Shown: in pieces, positions 56,901 through 64,000 of the stretch | Numbering within the stretch: the first letter of the stretch is position 1 | How the letters are laid out: every line of letters starts with the position of its first letter | From: Pteria penguin | Taxonomy: Eukaryota; Mollusca; Bivalvia; Pterioida; Pteriidae | Reading direction: 5' to 3' | Assembly (NCBI GenBank): GCA_035048485.1 | Contig: CM068580.1 | Span: 60,190,983 to 60,254,982, forward strand | DNA length: 64,000 bases | The notes under the pieces: model-generated | Database searches by the model: none | What the model was told of the DNA's origin: nothing | The model's input: only the letters and a program-made list of their open reading frames with translations | Position numbers and translations under genes: made by a program

Positions 56901-59900
56901 TTGGACGAGAATTGCTTTCTCTACTGTAGTTGAGACTAGATACTGTAAGTTTGATGAAGCTGTCTTGTGATGTGATGGAAATTATATCTAACAAACTGCA
57001 AAGACATAAACTTAATTTTAATCCTCTCTGAACACCAAACCAGCAAAGCTCAGATGACGAGGCGCTTGCCATGTGACCATTTGGTACCAGGTTTAACTCC
57101 CACGGGGGGATACTTTGGTGATCTGTCCCCAGATGAGACATCAAAAACTGAGATCCTATGTCATGGTAGGCATAGAAAATAAATGATCGCTCATGGCTTT
57201 GGGTTGGTCCGTTGCAAAGGTATAAATTTCTATACAATGCACCAGGCAGATGCCATCACAATATACAAGTGTATGAAATAATTTTGGAGCGTTGTAAAAA
57301 CAATAATTGATCACTCTATCTTTAACCATATATATGCATTTTTCATTATTATAAGTTTTTCCTAATATCTCCTTCAAATGGACTAGGTTTAAATACATTT
57401 CCCTATATCTGATTTTTTAATCAAATTGTAAGAAGTGATTCAAATAACTTTTCTGTCTATGAACATACAAAGTATTATCACACACATCTGTTTATACCCA
57501 TAAATTACTTACTATTGAAAAATACCAGCTTTTTCTAAATACTTGTCACCCTTTACAGTACCAGAGAATCGTCCAATGAAGAGGAAATAATACTGACTAC
57601 AAGTGTTGATCACATTGGCTGGACTTAGTACAGCTTCTGACGCAAGACACTGTCGAGATATCTACCATAGAAAATCATACAGTTAAAAAGAATTCATATG
57701 GTTGTAGGTTCTTGTCATTGAAGGTCAAAGAACGGTAATTAACAAGAGTCGTGATTGGCTGATCTGTTGCAGGGAGAGAGGAACTACTATTTCAATGTAT
57801 CAAGGGCTGTGATAGGATGAAATTATTTGATCAATCTATAAATAAAGATTGATTCTGCTGTAAAATCATGAATTTTCATCTCATTTCACTAATGTAAAGA
57901 TTTTATGACCTAAAAGGGGGTTGTTATTTACATCTGAATTTTGGCAAATTTGGGAGGCAATCCCCTTCCAGCAGGATTTTCTCGAAATTAAGGTGGATAA
58001 CCTATGGTAAACTGTTAAAATTCTGATAGAGAAAGGTCTAACAAACATTTTGATATATGGATTATATACAGCTAAGATATAGGATGTTGTGTAAATCTTG
58101 CTGAAAGTTTGGTAATTTAACATGGGACGATAAGGAAAATGGAATTACAGTTCTTTGACCTGAAAGGTGGAAATTTACATAATATAAATTCACTGAATTC
58201 TTTAAACTGTAAAAATAAATAATTGACATATTGTATCATTTAGATATTTATTTTGAGTCTATATATGACATATATTCAAGTATCAATATTGCATTCTTAC
58301 TTGTATATACAGTACAGTCCGGGTGGAACTTTGAATGCCCACTGTCCACAGTGGGCAGTCCACCTGAAATTTCAGTGGGCATTAGGAGTGGACATTTACC
58401 TGAGCTATCAAGCTGTCCACTTACCTGTATGTTAATTCTAGATGACTCTTTCAAGAATTTCCACAGTGTCCAGTGGACATTTTTAATGCTCACTCTAAAA
58501 ATGCCCACTGTGTCCAATGGGCGAATTAAGTTCCATGTGGACTGTACTGTAATATATTCATAAAATCTATACTTATATTGTGTAGAAAATGAACATCAGC
58601 ATAAAAATTCAGAATCAAGGATACAAGGCCAAAAAAAAAAAATTGAATTGGTTCTCAGACCCTGCCGCATGTCTTCTTTAAGCCCCGCATTCAATTTTTT
58701 TCTATCACAAAATGTAAAAAAAAATTTAAGCAGTTCCGCGTACATCCGAAAATTTTTGTCCGTTTCAATTCTGAGCTTTATTAAGTACGTTTTCTTCATC
58801 CTCAAAGCGTTTGACTTCATGGTTATTGCAGACTAGTGACAGGCAAACAATCTAATAACATTGACCAAGAAAAAATGTGACATCTGGAGGGAAAAATGTC
58901 TCTTTTAATCTATCGTGCCAAAAGTCCTTATGCCATGGAACATTGTTGGTGGCATCTATCGGTGATCTTTACAATTCTATCACAAAAAGGAGCATCAGTA
59001 CAAGCTGGGAATTGCCTGCAAAGTTTGCGAAAACTGTTCTGATTCTTGTAGTCTGCATGACATCACACTAAGATCTAAGTGAAGATAATCCACATTCCGA
59101 GGATGACCTGGGGGATAAACTCAGTGTTTATCATAGGCGATAATACAACTTTGATAAACTATATTTTGAGCACAAGAGCTAGATTAGTCTTAAAACTTTT
59201 GAAATTCATTGAGGAATCTCACGACGATTGGCTCTCTTTCCTTCTTCAAATTTTATATGACTGCATTTTGCAAAAAATAAGATTTCAAAATATCGGATTC
59301 TTCGTAGATGGCGATGATAAATCCCGAGACTTATCCCCCGACAAATATGATGCAAATTAGGTCATGTGACAAGTCCGACATCAAGAAACAAGAGCAACGC
59401 CTAGTGTGGCATAATACGCCCGTCGCTTAATTCAGACAGGATCAATTCGCATTTGGCATGATTTTCATGAAAAACATCTGACGTTTACTGAAGTTAATTG
59501 TGTTTCATAGCATTTTATCATAGGAATAAGTCCAAGGGCAATAACTCCTGCAGAAATGGCCCTATCCAACCCATCTTGGAACTTGACCTGCAAAAAAAAA
59601 CTTGAAATTTTTTAGAACTAGCCCCCTCTGTAACACCTCACCCAACTCCTAAAATTATAAATTTCTTAAAAATGAAAAAAAAAAGATATCAATACCTGTA
59701 ATATATGTGGAAGTTGGTACATTTTACTTGTTTCATGGTAAATTTCATAATGTTTTTACAAAAATTAGATTTTTAATGAATTTTCAAAATAAAATCTTGA
59801 AAATTTCTAAGTCCAAGGGCCATAAATTCCGTCAAAAGTATGTCAATCGTAACAAAACTCGCACTGGTACTGACGCCACTTGGAATAAAGCTATATACCA

Positions 59901-62900
59901 AATTTCAACTCAATATCTTGAAAGACGGCAAAAAAAAATCCGGAAAACCTGACCTAGGACATAGGATCACCCCCCCCCCCTAAAATGAAGAAAAAAATTT
60001 TAAAACCCGTAACATATGTGATAGTTGGTACATTTTACTTGTTTCATAATAAATTACATAATGTTTTGACACAAAATAGATTTTAATGAATTTCTGAAAA
60101 AATCTTTCAATTTATAAGTCCAAGGGCCATAAATCCGTCAAAAGTAGGTCAATCGTAACAAAACTCGTACTGGAACTGACACTGCTTGATATAAAGCTAT
60201 ATACTAAATTTCAACTCAATATCTTGAAAGACGGCAAAAAAAAAGTCTGGAAAACATTATATAAGACATATGGTCAACCCCCCCCGTAAAATTATCACTT
60301 TCTCAAAAATGAAGAAAAAGATATTAAAAACCGTAACATATGTGATAGTTGGTACACTTTACTTGTTTCATGAGAAATTTCATAATGTTTTGACAAAAAA
60401 TAGATTTTTAATGAATTTTTTAAAAAATTTTGAAATTTATAAGTCCAAGGGCCATAAATCTGTCAAAAGTAGGTCAACCTTAACGAAACTCAAACTGGTG
60501 CTGAAGCCGCCCGAAATAAAGCTATATACTAAATTTCATCCCAATATCTTGAAAGATGTCCAAAAAAAGTCCGGAAAACATGACCCCGGACAGATGGACG
60601 GACGGACGCACAGACAGACGGACAGCGCCATAACATAATACGTCCCGTCTATTGGACGGGCGTATAAAAAGCGGCCCCAACCAAACGAAAGCACAATTTG
60701 TTCCAAGACAAGAACAAAAAATCTAAGAGAAAATAAAAATGACTGTCATTTATTCCTTTTGAAATTTTGCAGTTTGATGTTTGATATAACATGTTCATGA
60801 AAAAAAAAAAAAAAAAAAAAAAAACCTGCCTGCCTCATCTGATTTTAAAAAAAGTGGCCTGAGAACCAATTTTTTTTTTGCTTGGCCTAATCTGACTAGA
60901 CAAGCATCCATATCTACAGTTGGAAGTAAACTGCTCTTTGACTAAAAGTTATGAGTAGAAATGGTTGAAAATAAAACCTGAAACACACACACAAAAAAAA
61001 AGAAATCCCAGATACATACATTACAAATATGAAATTGACATACCTCTGACAAACATTCTCCGATGTCACCCAAGAAATCTGCAACATGTCGGTTTGCCTC
61101 CTCCTGATCTGAGTCTAGCAAAAAGTCAACTAAGAGACATCCTGCATGGCACATGGTATGTGCTAACTTATGGGTGATCTCAAGACGAGAAAATTTATGA
61201 TTGGTTGGCTTGTAAAAGAACATCATTCTTTTAAAGAATCTGAAATGATGAGTAAATCTTTTGAGAGGTAGTAAAGTATGTATATATACATTATTGATTT
61301 ATGATAATAACAATAATTGTAATAATTTATATTATATGATGAATTTCTACAATCAAGAACATCTATAATAAAAACATTAAAAAGTATCTTAACTGAGGCA
61401 TATTTCATTTCATTACATACACTAAATATATGTGTGTGTGTATATATTTATATATATAGACACATGTATATATTTATATACATGTATATATGTATAAATT
61501 TATCCTAACCTTAAGAAAGTTTGATCATCTAATTTCCTGAATTTCTCATCTGGCCACTAAAAAATAAAAACAAAAATGAAGAAATTAAATTGATATTACA
61601 ATGTGCACTGAATTATACCACGTCAATAGGCAAACATTAACCGTTTACAGAATTGTACAGCAATATAATCTAGAATATGTGTATCATATTTCACAAATTT
61701 ACCAATGAATTGTTGGTTTTCATATTTGATTTCAGATAAAATACTACACAATAAGTTTTTTCACCATGATTATTAAAGTATACAGGCATGTGTCACAAGA
61801 AGCAAGTTGTTTCATCAATGCAAATCTTTCATAGATCTTTTAGAGTTCATGGTTCAACAATATGGGACTTCCAAGAAACACGTCCGCTTCAAATTTACAT
61901 ACTTTTCAGTAAAATGTTAGGCATCAAATTTCCGGCAGTGCATAAATAGAGTCAAACTGTTACAACAAACTTTTGTAAAAGAAAGTGGTAGAGGACAACT
62001 GTTTGCATAATAATGTTTACAAACATATTTCTAATCATACAAAATGAAAATCACAGCAGTACTACTCTTATTTTCATCACTTTGAAGAATTTCCTTAAGG
62101 GTTGTTGGTCATGGTTGTACCCGTTTATATTATATCGGACATAGAATGCCCTACATTTCACCTAAATTGAATCACTGATCCGTTCCTCAGAAGTCCTGTA
62201 TTGCTTATAGAGAAAATCACCTACTCGGTTTTATATCTCTAGAAACACTAATTATAAAACTAACACTTGGTTTCATACATGTAATTCTACAAAAATTGCT
62301 ACACTCAACCTTACTTTAAGAATGGCTATAATTAGTTCCCAGTCCCATCGTAGATTGTCTTTGGAAGTAAGTACTTGGCATTCCCGTATAGCTTGGCCGA
62401 TCATGTCCTCAGCTGGTGACTGGAATTTTAATACGAATATCAATACGTGTGTAAGATAATATTTAATTAATACTTTATAACAAGGCTGTCACGTCTTAAT
62501 CAGTTATGTGCTTGGTTCATGACGAGAGGTCATGGTTTAGAGTCAAACACGTATCCTATCTTGGATGAGGTCTTATTTTACAGAAGATATGGCATGGCAT
62601 GGCATAGTGCTATGCCAAGATTCCTTGCTGATTTTAGTGGTTCAGTTTCAATGTCTAAATTTCTGTGCAATGCAACAGGCAGATGCTGTCACACCATGTA
62701 AGTAAAATAACCTTGTTGTAAAGTAAAACAAATTCCAAATGAACAAACTCAAGTGTATGAATTATAAGACTGTATTTAAATTCTAGAGCAAATCAAAATG
62801 TACTTTCAGTATTTGAAAAATTATTACATGTTACTTAAGGAGGAAAGTAATTTTTGATGTATAACCTTAAATTACACGATGTTAGTAAAAGTTAAGTAAC

Positions 62901-63513
62901 AAAATGATGTTAGAGAACTTTGGACAAGTAAAAACAGATTTATGGCAAATGTACATGCATACTTCTTCATCTTGCTAAGCCGGCATGGCCTAGTTATATC
63001 ACACTCGCCTCCTAATTGGGAGGCTGGGGTTCAAGTCCCCCTCTGGTCATGCTAGTGTCCTGTCTTTCGGATGAGACAGTAAAAACCGAGACCCATGTCA
63101 TGGTATGCATGGCACCTTAAAGATCCCTCACTGCTTCAGGTGGGTCCTTTGCAAAGTTCAAAATTTGTATGCCCTGTATCAGGCAGATGCTGTCACCATC
63201 TACGTGAAATATTTGTGGTGTGACGTTAAACAAAAACCAATCAATCAATCTTCATGTTGCCAAAGAAATTAAGTCCAGATTCATCAAATTTTAAAACAGA
63301 GACCCCTTCAAGAAGGTTGAATTAGAAAGAAAATTATATCTTACTTTAGTGATTGCAATATCGTAAGTTTTCCTAAGGTGGAATCTAGTTTGACCCACAT
63401 TGCGACCTCCATTTCGCTTCAGTAACTGATCTAGATAGAGACTACAAGGAATTGGTCCTCTCTTCTTCATGGAATGAAATCTATCCAGTAGATATACTGC
63501 TAAATTTGCTTGA
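47118..63513 (-). CDS. RICTOR: RICTOR, rapamycin-insensitive companion of mTOR (TORC2 scaffold), 5' part off window
   Basis: Twenty exons in continuous phase: 63513-63345, 62419-62315, 61556-61510, 61239-61044, 57661-57513, 56995-56863, 56464-56300, 55933-55778, 55202-55096, 54707-54620, 54456-54364, 53669-53563, 53114-51759, 50902-50734, 49664-49577, 49257-49123, 48797-48642, 48516-48393, 48110-47972, 47222-47118. About 1260 residues are present. RICTOR organises TORC2, which phosphorylates AKT, SGK and PKC kinases. Diagnostic matches are RFHSMKKRGPIPCSLYLDQL, NSRPILAKALSASSEA, WGIELLMNQLYDQSV, ALNVLDEACDSE, LNEALTTYEKTYEG, GQLTQHKEGFELL, YVLGLLASTREGAEYL, SFNTDSTTSGISS, FIGLTLPVDI and FRLTARRFIQELFEDF. 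The first exon here enters in phase 2, so roughly 500 N-terminal residues lie beyond the right edge. Confidence 0.97.
47425..47652 (-). repeat. degraded tRNA-headed SINE, reverse, in the last RICTOR intron
   Basis: Read on the minus strand it has box B CAGGTTCAATTCCCACCCG, GATGAGAAAGTAAAAACTGA, and body remnants to a TAAACGTGATGTGG end. The head resembles head type 2. Confidence 0.6.
50350..50629 (+). repeat. hairpin-ended dispersed repeat R3, variant copy
   Basis: It carries GGTCATTGTCAAGGTCACAT, an AAAAGTTATGACCAAAGTTG block and GACAGACGGACAGACAGATGG. It ends in a strong hairpin, TGTCCCCATGCTTT...AAAAGCGTGGGGCA (50596-50626). Related copies are 55245-55545 and 63601-63868. It lies in a RICTOR intron. 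Confidence 0.6.
51759..53114 (-). CDS. RICTOR: RICTOR large exon coding the disordered phosphoregion
   Basis: 1356 bp, phase 2 to 2. It begins with the end of the HEAT core (YVLGLLASTREGAEYL, GWESCWHTREDRWPVV). A long Ser/Thr-rich low-complexity segment follows. Within it, SFNTDSTTSGISS and YTTSRDAAGYDTW stand out as islands like those of vertebrate RICTOR. Basophilic kinase-type sites (RRSKTLP, FRRKSLNL) are visible. The 249-codon frame on the opposite strand is a shadow of this exon. Confidence 0.95.
53563..63513 (-). CDS. RICTOR: RICTOR HEAT/armadillo-core exons
   Basis: Twelve exons of 47-196 bp (63513-63345 through 53669-53563) code helical-repeat sequence typical of the RICTOR N-terminal core. 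It includes ECQVLTSKDNLRWELIIAIL, FFKRMMFFYKP, QYYFLFIGRFSG, LRPSCLHLGEKGVLLVCRFL and GHIGTSTWGVSWLEENNLLP. Every junction agrees in phase. The introns are filled with SINE, MITE and R3 repeats. Confidence 0.92.
55245..55545 (+). repeat. hairpin-ended dispersed repeat R3
   Basis: It starts TGTTTGTGAAACACTAATGC, includes GAAAGGGCTTCATAAGTTGA and GGCCAAGGTTAAAACTGACA plus an ACAGACAR-rich stretch. It ends with the perfect hairpin ATGTCCCC-GCTCT-GGGGACAT. It matches 63601-63868 along nearly its full length. Confidence 0.8.
57045..57310 (+). repeat. tRNA-headed SINE (head type 2) in a RICTOR intron
   Basis: Head CTCAGATGACGAGGCGCTTG with box B-like CAGGTTTAACTCCC. Body GATGAGACATCAAAAACTGA, CATGGTAGGCAT, TTGGGTTGGTCCGTTGCAAA, CACCAGGCAGATGCCATCAC and a worn AATAATTG tail. 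Confidence 0.7.
58310..58549. mobile_element. TA-flanked MITE, CAGTACAGTCC-ended family, copy 2
   Basis: 240 bp with TA on both sides (58308-58309, 58550-58551). The ends are CAGTACAGTCCGGGTGGAAC and, reversed, CAGTACAGTCCACATGGAAC. The interior is a mosaic of GCCCACTG/CAGTGGGC and GTGGAC/GTCCAC palindromic words and is unlike that of copy 1. Confidence 0.75.
58627..60887. mobile_element. composite element with about 30-bp inverted ends
   Basis: The left end GGCCAAAAAAAAAAAATTGA continues to TTGGTTCTCAGACC. The right end, reversed, reads GGCCAAGCAAAAAAAAAATT then GGTTCTCAGGCC. About 2.26 kb lies between, including the tandem-repeat element at 59409-60665. No transposase motif was seen, so it is a non-autonomous or decayed element with a second one inside. 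Confidence 0.5.
59409..60665 (+). mobile_element. element with three internal tandem repeats and a terminal hairpin
   Basis: Outer ends ATACGCCCGTC (59414-59424) and its exact inverse (60655-60665). Inside are three units with periods of 311 and 324 bp, each carrying GTAAYATATGTGRWAGTTGG, AGTCCAAGGGCCATAAAT and TATCTTGAAAGA. A GGACGGACG/ACAGACGG tract and a CCCGTC-TATTG-GACGGG hairpin close the right side. The plan resembles pearl-type or Helitron-like non-autonomous elements of bivalves (from memory). Confidence 0.65.
62510..62705 (+). repeat. decayed SINE fragment
   Basis: Only scattered body landmarks remain: GGATGAGGTC, GGCATGGCATGG, and TCTGTGCAATGCAACAGGCAG followed by ATGCTGTCACACCATGTAAG. 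The open frame through it is not a gene. Confidence 0.4.
62979..63250 (+). repeat. tRNA-headed SINE (head type 1) in a RICTOR intron
   Basis: Same head as 5915-6189 (GCCGGCATGGCCTAGTTATA, CTCCTAATTGGGAGGC, box B GGGTTCAAGTCCC). The body is well preserved, with a TGTGACGTTAAACAAAAACC end and an (ATCA)n tail. Confidence 0.85.
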
Positions 63514-63600
63514 CTGAAAAATATGACTGGAGGTGTTCAGTATGTATATAATGTTGATCTTCAACAAAAATATAATTATATAACTTTATAAAAGAACAAT

Positions 63601-63868
63601 TTGTGTTTGTGAAACACTAATGCCCCTGGTGGTACTAAAGTTTCAGAGTTATTTTTAGTGACGTCATTGTCAGGGTCAAAAGGTCAAGGTCATTGACTTT
63701 GGTGTCCTTTGAAAGGGCTTCTTCAGTTGAGTATGCATGTCAAATATGAAGTCTCTATTCCTCGCGGTTCAAAAGTTATAGCCAAGGTTAAAGTTGACAA
63801 CAGACAGACAAACAAATAAACAGACAGGACAAAAACAATATGCCCCCAATCTATCGATCTGGGAGCAA
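63601..63868 (+). repeat. hairpin-ended dispersed repeat R3
   Basis: It starts TTGTGTTTGTGAAACACTAA, has GAAAGGGCTTCTTCAGTTGA, GCCAAGGTTAAAGTTGACAA and an ACAGACAR tract. It ends in an imperfect hairpin, TGCCCCCAAT...ATCTGGGAGCA (63841-63867). Close match to 55245-55545. Confidence 0.8.
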
Positions 63869-64000
63869 AAAAAATGCAATTGAAATATACTGAATATACG
63901 CCTGTATTACATTCAAATGCTCGAAGTAATTATATGCTGTAAGCTACCCACTTGTCAAAACAATCTTATAAAACAGACAGATGGATGCCAGACAAAATGA

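Noticed and set aside
60803..60824. Poly-A run as a processed-pseudogene tail
   Set aside because: No coding-like sequence or target duplication precedes it; it lies within a repeat-rich element.

Overview
This window is animal (metazoan) nuclear DNA, most likely from a bivalve mollusc. It is AT-rich and intron-rich. It carries RICTOR and mitochondrial ATP synthase delta-subunit genes, plus many dispersed elements of molluscan character: tRNA-headed SINEs ending in an ATCA-type tail, TA-flanked MITEs, hairpin-ended repeats with ACAG/ACGG-rich ends, a mariner and a Ty3/gypsy element. The species call is an inference; no sequence search was possible.

Layout. (1) About 0.3-17.2 kb, + strand: a multi-exon gene for a secreted or type I membrane protein. 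Its N-terminal block resembles metazoan LolA-like (ependymin-related) extracellular domains. Four PAN/Apple-type cysteine modules follow, each on one phase 1-1 exon, then a Thr-rich stalk, one membrane span and a short tail. Its first exon(s) lie off the window. (2) About 17.3-33.0 kb: a mobile-element-dominated stretch with nested MITEs, SINEs, a complete gypsy-type retrotransposon (20845-29032, minus strand, identical LTRs), a mariner (29490-30830) and a large foldback (31164-31600). (3) 33.0-37.3 kb, minus strand: a complete 16-exon gene, unrecognised by name, for a 393-residue single-pass membrane coiled-coil protein. It has three copies of the same exon trio and a C-terminal GILK...RNVKF pair that looks like a protein phosphatase 1 docking signal. 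(4) 39.0-43.9 kb, + strand: ATP synthase delta subunit, four exons, divergent from gene 3. (5) 47.1 to beyond 63.5 kb, minus strand: RICTOR, the defining scaffold of TORC2. Twenty exons in continuous phase cover the middle and the whole C-terminus; the N-terminal exons lie beyond the right edge.

The cellular genes are unrelated neighbours, not a pathway cluster. The most striking content is the gypsy element. Its two 254-bp LTRs show no difference, and it has a clean CTATT target duplication, a polypurine tract, an intact pol, and a helix-hairpin-helix motif at the start of gag. A textbook -1 frameshift signal (U UUA AAC, 7-nt spacer, perfect 10-bp hairpin) joins the nucleocapsid frame to pol. 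In the envelope position there is an extra ORF with two C2H2-like fingers and an SGNH/GDSL-type hydrolase domain.

Exon boundaries were called by eye from GT/AG sites, reading phase and family resemblance. Family assignments come from remembered motifs, not searches.
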